From assembly GCA_949471785.1 (NCBI GenBank), contig CASWRE010000012.1, positions 1-64,000 of the forward strand: 64,000 nt of DNA, given 5' to 3'. This DNA is from an uncultured Lachnospiraceae bacterium. Its GTDB lineage: Bacteria > Bacillota > Clostridia > Lachnospirales > Lachnospiraceae. Both the position numbers and the translations under genes were made by a program. Below the pieces are notes generated by a model that searched no databases, was not told the DNA's origin, and saw only the letters and a program-made list of their open reading frames with translations. Positions 51,895 through 60,098 of the stretch are shown here, piece after piece (the stretch's first letter is position 1; each line of letters opens with the position of its first letter).

Positions 51895-51903
51895 TTTGAA
51901 AAA

Positions 51904-53691
51904 TTATAAAAGGTCATTCAGAATCTCAACCGCAATTTCCGAAGCCCTGCGGCCGGTGGAATGTTCAGAATTTTGCAGATTGACGGCGAAACAGTAAAGA
52001 TCTTCGTGATTCTCGACAAATCCTATAAACCACCCATTGCGATTCTGCCCGTTAACAAAACCGGTGCCGGTTTTGCCGTAGAGTTTTCCCGCGGGAATGT
52101 CGGAAATAAACAGGGCATTTTTTACGGCCAGAATATTCTGCTCATCAAACTCCCATTTGTTTTCCAGCAGATTCGCCAGCAGCATGACCTGTTCAACCGG
52201 TGAAATTTTCAGAGAGGATTCCGCCCAGTACTGCGTGGCTCCGCCGGTCAGATCACAGTTGCCGTAGGAAATCCGGCGATAATAGGCGTACAGGGCGGAG
52301 AGGCCAAGCCGTCTGTCCAGATTCTGAAAGTACCAGTTCACGGAATCCGCCATGGCGGTGGAAAGCGTCTGATCCCGGTTCCAGGAATCAAAATACTGTC
52401 TGGTTCCGTCCCATGGGATCAGGGAAGAATCGGGGGAGATCACATGCTCCTCCAGGGCAAAGAGCCCACTGTAGATCTTGAAAGTAGAATCCGGGGAAAC
52501 CCGCCGCTCGGCCCCCTCTTTATTATAAATATGATACCGATTGCGGGATACGTCATAGAGGACAAAGGACCCCTCCGCGCTGTCAAAATAGGGGGCGGCG
52601 TCCAGAAATTCCCGGTTTTCGGCGTCCAAATGAAAAGACGCGTTTTGAGACGCATGGGCCGTCAGCAGGGGCGCCAGGCCGTACACGGGCAGTACGGCAA
52701 GAAGGATTATGCCCATGCTCTTGCATTTTTGAAAAAAGGAATCGCTTTTATAGTTTGCGATGGCTGTAATCCTCTGTCGGATCGCGGCTTTTTGGTCTCC
52801 CATGGCGGACAGGGGGGAGAAGAAGCTTCCTTTTTGCATATGCCCGGTATATCTCAGGATGGTGGAGCCGTATTGCAGGCATTTTTCCCTGCCAATGACA
52901 GATATCACGGAATGATCGCAGGCGATCTCCCGGTCTTTTTGCAGCTGGCGAAAACCGTACCAGATCCAAGGATTGAACCAGTACAGGACCCCCAGCAGGC
53001 AGACGAGATCGTTCAAAAGAGCGTCCCTGTGCCGGTAGTGCTGCAGCTCGTGCAGGAAAATATAGCGCACATCTTCATCGGACAGCAGGATATCCAGATC
53101 CTGAGGGATAATCACGGTGGGCCGAATCCAGCCGTAGGAGACCGGGGTGGGGATGTGGCAGGAGGCATACAGCCGGACGTGCCACCGGATGTGCAGCGCC
53201 CGCCGGCAGGATAAAAAATGGCGGTACAGTTCAGGCTCTGTCCGGTCGGTGACGGCGTAAGCATGTTTCCGCAGGAAATAGATTTTCAGGATTGTGCGGA
53301 GGGTGTACAGGGCGGCGGCAGCAATGCCTGCAAGCCATGTGCCCCATAATACAGATGGCAAAACAGTATGGGACGAAGCTATGGCCGTCGAAAGATCCGT
53401 CAGGCCCGCAAGAGACGCCGCCGGGTGGACGGCCGTATTTCCCGCCGGGACAGGGGCGGAAAGACCGGCGCCGTGGCCGAACCATTGCCGTATCCACAGA
53501 AAGAAGTTTCCGGGGGCAAAAATTTGGCAGGGCCAGAAGGGCAGGAGCAGGGAGAAGACAAAAATGTACCATATGCGGTATTGAGCCGTTACGGTCATGT
53601 GCTTTTTAAAAAGACGCTTTCCCGCCAGGATCAGGGCGAGCAGCAGACTGATTAAACCGTTGCAGATTAAAAAATGCAGGGGAAATGTCAT
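51904..53691 (-). CDS. blaR1: BlaR1-type beta-lactam sensor-transducer
   Basis: 595 residues with the full BlaR1 plan. Four membrane segments hold the M56 zinc-protease motif HELQHYRHRDALL near residue 215. After the last helix (GIILLAVLPVYGLAPLLTA) an extracellular class-D beta-lactamase-like sensor domain begins. Its acylation motif is STFK (near residue 395), the second motif is at YGN, and the third is KTGTG (near residue 555). A beta-lactam acylates the serine and activates the protease, which leads to removal of BlaI. It overlaps blaI by 4 bases. No beta-lactamase gene lies next to it, so the regulated target is probably elsewhere or is the operon itself. Confidence 0.93.
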   Translation of the reverse strand: MTFPLHFLICNGLISLLLALILAGKRLFKKHMTVTAQYRIWYIFVFSLLLPFWPCQIFAPGNFFLWIRQWFGHGAGLSAPVPAGNTAVHPAASLAGLTDLSTAIASSHTVLPSVLWGTWLAGIAAAALYTLRTILKIYFLRKHAYAVTDRTEPELYRHFLSCRRALHIRWHVRLYASCHIPTPVSYGWIRPTVIIPQDLDILLSDEDVRYIFLHELQHYRHRDALLNDLVCLLGVLYWFNPWIWYGFRQLQKDREIACDHSVISVIGREKCLQYGSTILRYTGHMQKGSFFSPLSAMGDQKAAIRQRITAIANYKSDSFFQKCKSMGIILLAVLPVYGLAPLLTAHASQNASFHLDAENREFLDAAPYFDSAEGSFVLYDVSRNRYHIYNKEGAERRVSPDSTFKIYSGLFALEEHVISPDSSLIPWDGTRQYFDSWNRDQTLSTAMADSVNWYFQNLDRRLGLSALYAYYRRISYGNCDLTGGATQYWAESSLKISPVEQVMLLANLLENKWEFDEQNILAVKNALFISDIPAGKLYGKTGTGFVNGQNRNGWFIGFVENHEDLYCFAVNLQNSEHSTGRRASEIAVEILNDLL

Positions 53692-54077
53692 GATTCGTCG
53701 TCGCTCCTTGTCCGGGAATTTATGATTTCATGCAGATCTTTCAGGTCCTCGTCGGACAGCTCCGCGTGGGCCAGCAGGGAGGAAAGCATGGGCGCGATTT
53801 CTCCGCCGTAAAATCGGTTGAGAAATGTATGATTTTCCTGCTGCAGATAGCTTTCCCGGGAGATAAGCGGGGAATAGTGGTACATCCGTCCCTGTTTTTC
53901 GTAAGAGATCGCTCCTTTGGCCGCCAGCCTGGACAGCAGCGTGTGAATGGTTTTCTGGTTCCAGCTGTGGGAACGCCGGGCGCGTTCCGTGATTTCGTTG
54001 GTGCTGAGCGGATATTCCGCCCAGAGGATTTTCATGATTTCATATTCGGCTCGGGAAATCTGAGGGATTTTTTTCAT
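53688..54077 (-). CDS. blaI: BlaI repressor
   Basis: A 129-residue winged-helix repressor: ISRAEYEIMKILWAEYPLSTNEITERA, SWNQKTIHTLLSRLAAKGAISYEKQGRMYHY and a C-terminal helix pair FLNRFYGGEIAPMLSSLLAHAELSDEDLKDLHEII. It is the closest of the three repressors here to classical BlaI. The gene is transcribed ahead of blaR1, overlapping it by 4 bases. A perfect TACTAC-N4-GTAGTA operator lies 20 bases upstream of the start codon, just downstream of a strong promoter, so repression by promoter occlusion is expected. Confidence 0.94.
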   Translation of the reverse strand: MKKIPQISRAEYEIMKILWAEYPLSTNEITERARRSHSWNQKTIHTLLSRLAAKGAISYEKQGRMYHYSPLISRESYLQQENHTFLNRFYGGEIAPMLSSLLAHAELSDEDLKDLHEIINSRTRSDDES

Positions 54078-54096
54078 GGTATTTTGTACCTCTTTC

Positions 54097-54112
54097 TACT
54101 ACTTTTGTAGTA
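54097..54112. promoter_or_regulatory. BlaI operator
   Basis: TACTACTTTTGTAGTA is a perfect 16-base palindrome resembling known BlaI/MecI sites (TACTA half sites). It lies between the blaI promoter and the start codon. Confidence 0.8.
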
Positions 54113-54115
54113 TTT

Positions 54116-54144
54116 ATTATAGGACGAAGGATGGTGAGCGTCAA
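54116..54144 (-). promoter_or_regulatory. promoter of blaI-blaR1
   Basis: On the minus strand TTGACG (54139-54144) and a perfect TATAAT (54116-54121) are 17 bases apart. Transcription would begin at or just before the BlaI operator. Confidence 0.75.
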
Positions 54145-54183
54145 GAATTTATCGACGTATAGTTTCCTTCTGTGCTATAATGT

Positions 54184-54214
54184 GGTAACCGTTCAGACAA
54201 GCTGAACGGTTACC
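54184..54214. repeat. GTAAC-type hairpin, copy 3
   Basis: GGTAACCGTTCAG and CTGAACGGTTACC pair perfectly over 13 bases with a five-base loop, upstream of the TetM-like gene. It belongs to the GTAAC-N-GTTCAG group. Confidence 0.75.
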
Positions 54215-54252
54215 TGCGATATTGTAAGAGTTAACAGAAAGGGACGTATTTG

Positions 54253-56958
54253 ATGGAGAATACATCAGAAAATAAACTGGGTGATAAACAGAAAAAGCAT
54301 ATCGTCGCTGGCCTTCTGGCCCATGTAGACGCCGGAAAGACTACCCTGTCCGAGGGGATGCTGTATCTGTCCGGCGCGCTGCGCACTCTGGGCCGGGTAG
54401 ACCACCAGGACGCGTTTCTGGATACGGATGTGATGGAGAGGGAGCGGGGGATTACGATCTTTTCCAAACAGGCCAGGCTGACCTATAAAGATATGGAAGT
54501 GACGCTGCTGGACACGCCGGGCCATGTGGATTTTTCTGCAGAAATGGAGCGGACGCTGCAGGCGCTGGACTATGCCGTCCTGGTAGTAAACGGCAGCGAC
54601 GGCGTACAGGGCCATACGGAGACGGTGTGGCGGCTGTTGAAACGGTACAGGATACCGGTCTTTCTGTTTATCAATAAGATGGATCTGCAGGGAAATGACA
54701 GACAGGCACTACTTTCGCAGCTTACGGAAAGGCTTTCGGACGGCTGCGTGGATTTCGGCGGGGAGAGGGATGAGGCGTTTTATGAAACGGCGGCTATGTG
54801 CGACGAGGAGGCCATGGATACTTATCTGGAAAACGGCAGACTGACGGACGGACAGCTTGCGGCTCTCATTGCGGCCAGGAAACTGTTTCCCTGCTACTTC
54901 GGGTCGGCATTAAAGCTTACGGGAGTAGAGGCGTTTTTAGACGGGCTGGCGGTCTATACGCTGCGCCGGCAATGGCCGGAGGCGTTTGGCGCCAGGGTGT
55001 ACAAGATCGCCCGGGACAGCCAGGGCAGCCGCCTGACTTATATGAAAATCACCGGCGGAAAGCTGCGGGTGAAGCATTTGCTTTCGAACCGTGGGTCAAA
55101 GGGAAGAAACGGCCGTACGCTGTCGGAGGAGGAGATCTGGGAGGAGAAGGTCGATCAGATCCGGCTTTATTCCGGGGCAAAGTATCAGACGGCGGAGGCG
55201 GTTCCGGCGGGTACGGTATGCGTGGTCACGGGCCTGTCTCACACATTTCCGGGGGAAGGGCTGGGTGTGGAGCGGGAGACGGCGTTTCCGGTACTGGAGC
55301 CTGTTCTTACCTATAAGATATTGCTGCCGGAGGGCTGCGATGTCCATAAGACCCTGGCTGATTTGCGGCAGCTGGAGGAGGAAGATCCGCAGCTCCATAT
55401 CGTATGGCGGGAGCGTCTTCAGGAGATTCATATACAGCTTATGGGGGCAGTGCAGCTGGAAATTTTGCAGCGAATGATCGCTGACCGTTTCGGCATTCGG
55501 GTGGGATTTGGAGCCGGGAATATCGTCTATAAGGAAACTATTGAGACTTCCGCGGAGGGTGTGGGACATTTTGAGCCTTTGCGTCATTATGCAGAAGTAC
55601 ACCTCTTGCTGGAGCCGGGGGAGGCGGGCAGCGGTCTGGTATTTGCCACGGCCTGCAGTGAGGATGTCCTGGATTTGAACTGGCAGAGGCTGATTCTGAC
55701 CCATCTGGAGGAGAGAGAACATCCGGGAGTGCTCACGGGCGCTCCCATCACGGATATGCGGATCACGCTGCTGACGGGAAGAGCTCATGTGAAGCATACG
55801 GAGGGCGGCGATTTCCGTCAGGCCACCTATCGGGCCGTGCGGCAGGGGCTGATGCAGGCAAAGAGTGTCCTTTTGGAGCCCTGGTATGATTTTCGTCTGG
55901 AATTGCCCCAGGAACAGGTGGGGCGGGCCATGGCGGATGTACAGCGGATGGGCGGCACGGTCTGTCCGCCGGATATGACCGTGGATACGGCGGTGCTCAC
56001 AGGTTTCGCGCCGGTGGCCGGGATGAGCGGGTATATGGAGGAGATCAATGCCTATACCCGGGGCAGAGGACGGCTTTTCTGTACCATGAAGGGTTATCGG
56101 CCCTGCCACAATGCCGACGAGGTGATCAGGGCCATGGGCTATGATCCCGAGGCGGATACAGAGAATCCGCCGGATTCCGTGTTCTGCTCCCATGGCGCGG
56201 GAACCATCGTCAAATGGAATCGGGTGCGGGAATATATGCATGTGGACAGCGGCTGGAAGCAGCCGCAGGAAAAGAAAGCGGAAGAACGGATTCCGGAAGC
56301 TCCTTCGGCGGCCCGGCCGGCGGGAGGATCGTCCTATTACGGTTCCTGGAAGGAAGACCGGGAGCTGGAGGAGATCTTTCGCCGTACGTTCGGAGAACAG
56401 AAAAAGCGGGTAATGTCTTCGTACGGCGAGGTCGGCTACGGACGGACGAAACCCGCGGCAGAATCGTCCGGCGTCTGTCGCCCTCCCAAGGAGCCCATGA
56501 AAGAATACCTGCTGGTGGACGGCTACAATATCATTTTTGCCTGGGATGAGTTAAAATCAGTGGCCCGGGAGAATCTGGACGGGGCCCGATATAAGCTGAT
56601 GGATCTGCTGTGCAACTATCAGGGATTCCGCCAGTGTACCCTGATCTGCGTGTTTGACGCCTATAAGGTAAAGGGAGGGACGGGCTCTGTGGGGATGTAC
56701 CACAATATTCATGTGGTCTACACTAAGGAGGCGGAGACTGCCGACGCCTATATTGAGAAGACGACCGCCGAGATAGCGAGAAAGAACCGCGTCCGTGTAG
56801 CCACCTCGGATGCTCTGGAGCAGATCATCGTCATGGGACACGGCGCGGTCCGGGTTTCAGCCATGGAACTCCGGGCGGAACTGATCCGCGCCGGAGCGGA
56901 GATGGCGGAATTTTTCATCGATAAGAAAGAAAAGTTCAGTAATCGGCCGTTTGCTTAG
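54253..56958 (+). CDS. TetM-like translational GTPase fused to a YacP/Rae1-like NYN nuclease domain
   Basis: Residues 1-~660 are an EF-G-like GTPase of the tetracycline ribosomal-protection type: AHVDAGKTTLSEGML (G1), ERGITIF (G2), DTPGHVDFSAEMER (G3), NKMDLQG (G4), and later domains ending in YTRGRGRLFCTMKGYRP, the counterpart of TetM domain IV/V. A linker of about 80 residues follows. Residues ~750-901 are an NYN/YacP-type domain: YLLVDGYNIIFAWDEL, CVFDAYKVKGG, DAYIEKTTAEI and VRVATSDALEQIIV, with acidic residues placed as in metal-dependent nucleases. Bacillus Rae1 (YacP) cuts mRNA in the ribosomal A site, so the fusion could join ribosome binding to mRNA cleavage. The ATG at 54253 follows AAAGGGACG. 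Drug resistance is not shown. Confidence 0.85.
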   Translation: MENTSENKLGDKQKKHIVAGLLAHVDAGKTTLSEGMLYLSGALRTLGRVDHQDAFLDTDVMERERGITIFSKQARLTYKDMEVTLLDTPGHVDFSAEMERTLQALDYAVLVVNGSDGVQGHTETVWRLLKRYRIPVFLFINKMDLQGNDRQALLSQLTERLSDGCVDFGGERDEAFYETAAMCDEEAMDTYLENGRLTDGQLAALIAARKLFPCYFGSALKLTGVEAFLDGLAVYTLRRQWPEAFGARVYKIARDSQGSRLTYMKITGGKLRVKHLLSNRGSKGRNGRTLSEEEIWEEKVDQIRLYSGAKYQTAEAVPAGTVCVVTGLSHTFPGEGLGVERETAFPVLEPVLTYKILLPEGCDVHKTLADLRQLEEEDPQLHIVWRERLQEIHIQLMGAVQLEILQRMIADRFGIRVGFGAGNIVYKETIETSAEGVGHFEPLRHYAEVHLLLEPGEAGSGLVFATACSEDVLDLNWQRLILTHLEEREHPGVLTGAPITDMRITLLTGRAHVKHTEGGDFRQATYRAVRQGLMQAKSVLLEPWYDFRLELPQEQVGRAMADVQRMGGTVCPPDMTVDTAVLTGFAPVAGMSGYMEEINAYTRGRGRLFCTMKGYRPCHNADEVIRAMGYDPEADTENPPDSVFCSHGAGTIVKWNRVREYMHVDSGWKQPQEKKAEERIPEAPSAARPAGGSSYYGSWKEDRELEEIFRRTFGEQKKRVMSSYGEVGYGRTKPAAESSGVCRPPKEPMKEYLLVDGYNIIFAWDELKSVARENLDGARYKLMDLLCNYQGFRQCTLICVFDAYKVKGGTGSVGMYHNIHVVYTKEAETADAYIEKTTAEIARKNRVRVATSDALEQIIVMGHGAVRVSAMELRAELIRAGAEMAEFFIDKKEKFSNRPFA

Positions 56959-56988
56959 CGGCCGCCGTCAGCGGTTCATACTGTTTTT

Positions 56989-58452
56989 TTATTGTTTCTT
57001 GGGCTTGGCGAAAACATTGACGCCGATATAGGTCAGGATAGCCAGCGCAATACACATCCACACGCCGAACAGTATCGGCGATTTGCCCGCGAACATATCG
57101 TAATAGCCTTTTAAGTAGATGACTACCACGATAATCGGAAGGATATACACCATATGGAACCGAACGGCAACGGGGAATTTCATGCCTTCGCCGGCGTTGG
57201 CTTCCCGGATAAAGTTGTCCCAGCCCCAGCCGTTTTTGCGCACGCAGAAGAACAGGTACACCAGGCTGCCCAGGGGCAGGAAGTTATTGGAGACGAGGAA
57301 GTCCTCCAAATCCATAATGGTACTGCCCTCGCCAAGAGGCTGTAGGCCGGACAGGACGTTGAATCCCAGCACGCAGGGCATGGATAAAAGGATCATGGCG
57401 ACGATATTTACGGCCACTGCCTTCCGGCGGCTGCAGCCGGTCAGATCCATGGCGAAGGAAGTGATATTCTCAAACACCGCGATTACCGTGGACAGGGCGG
57501 CGAAGGAGAGGAACAGGAAGAACAGTGTTCCCCAGATACGGCCTCCGGCCATATGGATGAATATGTTGGGGAGCGTGATGAAGATCAGGCTGGGTCCGGC
57601 TCCCGGTTCCACTTGGTAGGCGAAGCAGGCCGGAATAATGATGAATCCGGCAATCAGAGCGACCAGGGTATCCAGGGCGCAGATGCTGACAGCTTCACCG
57701 GGAATGGAACGTTTCTTATCCAGATAGCTCCCGAAAATGGCCATGGCGCCGATTCCTAAACTTAAGGTAAAGAATGCCTGGCTCATGGCGGCGAAGACCA
57801 CGTTGCCGATGCCCTGCTCCATCATTCGTCCAAAATCCGGTACGAGATAGAAGTGGAGACCAGCGCCTGCGCCGGGCAGGGTGCAGCTGTGCACGGCCAG
57901 TATGCCCATCAGAAGCAGCAGGGTGATCATCATGATCTTGGTCAGCCGTTCCACGCCCTTCTGCAGCCCGATGGCACAGATGCCGAAGGACAGCAGGATC
58001 ACCAGGACTGTCCAGAAAGTGAGCGTTCCCGGCTGACTGAGCATTTGCGAAAATTCTCCGGCTACGGCGTCGTTATCCATGCCGGCGAAGCGTTCCGTGG
58101 CGGACAGATAGCAGTAGTACAGCATCCAGCCGCCTACCATGGTGTAAAACATCATCAGCATATAGTTGCCGACAAGGCCGATGAGCTTTAAATTGTGCCA
58201 GCGCGTGCCCGCCGGTTCCAGCTTGTCGAAGCTTCTGGCCACGCTTTTCTGGCTGCTGCGGCCTACGCTGAATTCGCAGACCATGATCGGCAGGCCCAGG
58301 ATCACCAGGAAGACCAGATAGATTAAGATGAAAGCGGCGCCGCCGTACTGGCCTGCCAGATACGGGAACTTCCATACATTGCCGATACCTACCGCACATC
58401 CCGCCGACACCAGAATGAAGCCGAGACGGGAAGCAAAATGTTCTCTTTGCAT
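56989..58452 (-). CDS. sodium-dependent (NSS-family) amino-acid-type transporter
   Basis: A 487-residue neurotransmitter:sodium symporter homologue, with Na+-coupled uptake of an amino acid or related small solute and about eleven to twelve predicted helices. Family motifs: SAGCAVGIGNVWKFPYLAGQYGGAAF in helix 1, which carries the Na+ and substrate site, then LVFLVILGLPIMVCEF, SLGIGAMAIFGSYL and LSFAALSTVIAVFENITSF. I use the ATG at 58452, which gives MQREHFASRLGF; the track start at 58584 adds residues unlike the family. GGGGG precedes it. The gene stands alone. Bacterial members include the MhsT and LeuT transporters; the substrate here is unknown. Confidence 0.92.
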   Translation of the reverse strand: MQREHFASRLGFILVSAGCAVGIGNVWKFPYLAGQYGGAAFILIYLVFLVILGLPIMVCEFSVGRSSQKSVARSFDKLEPAGTRWHNLKLIGLVGNYMLMMFYTMVGGWMLYYCYLSATERFAGMDNDAVAGEFSQMLSQPGTLTFWTVLVILLSFGICAIGLQKGVERLTKIMMITLLLLMGILAVHSCTLPGAGAGLHFYLVPDFGRMMEQGIGNVVFAAMSQAFFTLSLGIGAMAIFGSYLDKKRSIPGEAVSICALDTLVALIAGFIIIPACFAYQVEPGAGPSLIFITLPNIFIHMAGGRIWGTLFFLFLSFAALSTVIAVFENITSFAMDLTGCSRRKAVAVNIVAMILLSMPCVLGFNVLSGLQPLGEGSTIMDLEDFLVSNNFLPLGSLVYLFFCVRKNGWGWDNFIREANAGEGMKFPVAVRFHMVYILPIIVVVIYLKGYYDMFAGKSPILFGVWMCIALAILTYIGVNVFAKPKKQ

Positions 58453-58614
58453 ACGTACCCCCTTGGGACAAAACGTCCGTTTTTTCTGTAAAAATGTCCG
58501 CCTGAACAGCAGGAAACCTGCAGATGTACAGGCGGAAATTTTTCTCTCGCAGGTTATGGTATCATATCGGCGGGAATTTTGCATTATTTTTATGAAAAAT
58601 GTTCAGAATTTTAT

Positions 58615-58700
58615 AAAGTCCGTAAGAACGTGTAAATTAGGCCAAGAGGGAATCTGCCCCTCGCCGAAGGCGACTTGGGATGGGCAGATTCCATAACAGT
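58615..58700. repeat. hairpin-forming direct repeat, unit 1
   Basis: About 86 bases that recur 112 bases later with very few differences. Each unit contains a perfect 11-pair inverted repeat, GGAATCTGCCC and GGGCAGATTCC, with a smaller TCGCC/GGCGA hairpin inside the loop. It is REP-like in form. Confidence 0.8.
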
Positions 58701-58726
58701 GAAGCCCAGGACTTTGCACTTGCTGC

Positions 58727-58812
58727 AAAGTCCGTAAGAACGTGTAAATTAGGCCAAGAGGGAATCTGCCCCTCGCCGAAGGCGACTTGGAATGGGCAGA
58801 TTCCGTAACAGT
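58727..58812. repeat. hairpin-forming direct repeat, unit 2
   Basis: Second copy of the preceding unit. Differences include GAATGG for GGATGG and CGTAAC for CATAAC. Its end runs into the GTAAC-type hairpin at 58805. Confidence 0.8.
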
Positions 58813-58836
58813 TCAGCCGGAAGGCTGAACTGTTAC
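58805..58836. repeat. GTAAC-type hairpin, copy 4
   Basis: GTAACAGTTCAGCC and GGCTGAACTGTTAC pair perfectly over 14 bases with a GGAA tetraloop, the most regular of the group. Confidence 0.8.
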
Positions 58837-58972
58837 AGTGGGACAACAAAAATTAGCATTGACTTTTTTATCTCGATTGCATATCTTAAATTAACGCGGT
58901 CTATGGAAGCCTTTTTCTACCTTTTTATGGCAGGAAATTTATTTCCCATGGGGAAACGAGGAGGTTTTGTTT

Positions 58973-59884
58973 ATGAGAGTTCAGGCACAAAATGAACCGA
59001 TACCCGCCGGAACGGTGGAAAAGACGGTGATGCGTATATCCACGGTAAGCATAGTGGTCAATCTGTTACTATCGGCGGGGAAGCTGCTTGCCGGTATTCT
59101 GGCTCGGTCCGGAGCGATGGTTTCCGACGCCGTCCACAGCGCGTCGGATGTGTTCAGTACGATAATAGTGATGGTCGGCGTTCATCTCTCGGAGAAAAAG
59201 GCTGATGAGGAGCATCCTTACGGCCATGAGCGGATGGAGTGTGTAGCCGCCCTTCTGCTGGCCGTGGTGCTGGCTCTGACCGGCGGAGGCATTGGTATTA
59301 GCGGCATAAGAAATATCAGCGCAGGCAGTCATGCCGGGCTGGCGGTTCCCGGCCGCCTGGCTCTGATCGCTGCCGTTTTATCTATCGTTGTGAAAGAGTG
59401 GATGTATCATTACACGGTTCGCGCTGCCCGGAAGATCCGTTCCGCGGCCCTGAAAGCCGACGCCTGGCATCATCGTTCCGACGCCCTTTCTTCCGTGGGC
59501 GCCCTGATCGGTATTGTTTTTGCGCGCCTGGGTTATCCGGTTATGGATTCTGTAGCCAGCGTTGTCATTTGTCTGTTTGTTCTGAAAGCCGCGTATGACA
59601 TTTTCCGGGATGCTGTGGACAAAATGGTGGATCATGCCTGTGATCCCGGCATTATCGATCAAATGAGGGAGACCATCATCGGCACGGAGCAGGTGCAGGG
59701 GGTGCGCTGGATGAAATCCCGTCTTTTCGGTTCGCGGATTTATTTGGATGTGGCCATTGAGGTGGAGGGCGACATGTCCCTGACCGCCGCCCATGAGGTG
59801 GCTGCCGTCGTCCACCACCGGATCGAACAGGAATATCCCGATGTCAAACACTGTATGGTACATGTGGACCCTGTTGGGGAGTAA
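58973..59884 (+). CDS. cation diffusion facilitator (CDF) metal transporter
   Basis: A 303-residue divalent-metal exporter (zinc, iron, manganese or cobalt) acting by proton antiport. Six helices are predicted. The metal sites are visible: SDAVHSASDVFSTI in helix 2 (Asp, His, Asp), EEHPYGHERME after it, and ADAWHHRSDALSSVGALIG in helix 5 (His, Asp). A C-terminal cytoplasmic domain ends in HCMVHVDPVGE with the usual His residues. The ATG at 58973 is preceded by ACGAGGAGG at about 8 bases. It is flanked by hairpin-rich gaps and is a single-gene unit. The HxxxD pattern in helix 5 is typical of Zn/Cd or Fe types, but the metal cannot be fixed. Confidence 0.92.
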   Translation: MRVQAQNEPIPAGTVEKTVMRISTVSIVVNLLLSAGKLLAGILARSGAMVSDAVHSASDVFSTIIVMVGVHLSEKKADEEHPYGHERMECVAALLLAVVLALTGGGIGISGIRNISAGSHAGLAVPGRLALIAAVLSIVVKEWMYHYTVRAARKIRSAALKADAWHHRSDALSSVGALIGIVFARLGYPVMDSVASVVICLFVLKAAYDIFRDAVDKMVDHACDPGIIDQMRETIIGTEQVQGVRWMKSRLFGSRIYLDVAIEVEGDMSLTAAHEVAAVVHHRIEQEYPDVKHCMVHVDPVGE

Positions 59885-59892
59885 ATCATACC

Positions 59893-59912
59893 AGTTCAGT
59901 CTGTCTGAACCG
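59893..59912. repeat. GTTCAG hairpin (weak member of the GTAAC group)
   Basis: GTTCAG and CTGAAC form a six-pair stem right after the CDF gene. GTAAC at the outer ends is absent. It may terminate the CDF transcript weakly. Confidence 0.4.
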
Positions 59913-60035
59913 TTCTATAAAAATCGTAACAGCAGGTTTCTCGCCCCTTTTCTTTCCGGTTGACTTTTCTCCACCCATATGATACTTTAGTGAATAAAAG
60001 AGTCAAAGGATAAAGCGTTAAAAAGAATACAAAAA

Positions 60036-60060
60036 GTAACAGTTCAGACGAAGGCTGAAC
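60036..60060. repeat. GTAAC-type hairpin, partial copy
   Basis: GTAACAGTTCAG is followed by a CTGAAC arm, but the outer GTTAC is missing. It lies 39 bases before the acyl-CoA synthetase gene. Confidence 0.55.
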
Positions 60061-60098
60061 GATAGAAAGATCACGAGGGAAAGAGAGGAACGAAAGAG

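Larger units (their letters stand above)
58453..58972. other. repeat-filled gap between the symporter gene and the CDF gene
   Basis: This 520-base stretch holds no convincing gene. It contains the symporter promoter region (58453-58610), the two copies of a hairpin-forming tandem repeat (58615-58812), a GTAAC-type hairpin (58805-58836), about 100 AT-rich bases where I see nothing, and the ribosome site ACGAGGAGG of the CDF gene. Confidence 0.7.

Noticed and set aside
55096-56241. 381-aa minus-strand ORF
   Set aside because: It lies within the TetM-like gene on the other strand and lacks a ribosome site or motifs.
54253-56958. Ordinary tetracycline resistance gene
   Set aside because: The protein is about 260 residues longer than TetM and ends in a nuclease-like domain; resistance cannot be claimed from sequence.
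58615-58836. CRISPR array
   Set aside because: There are only two units of about 86 bases with a single 26-base spacing, strong internal palindromes and no cas genes.
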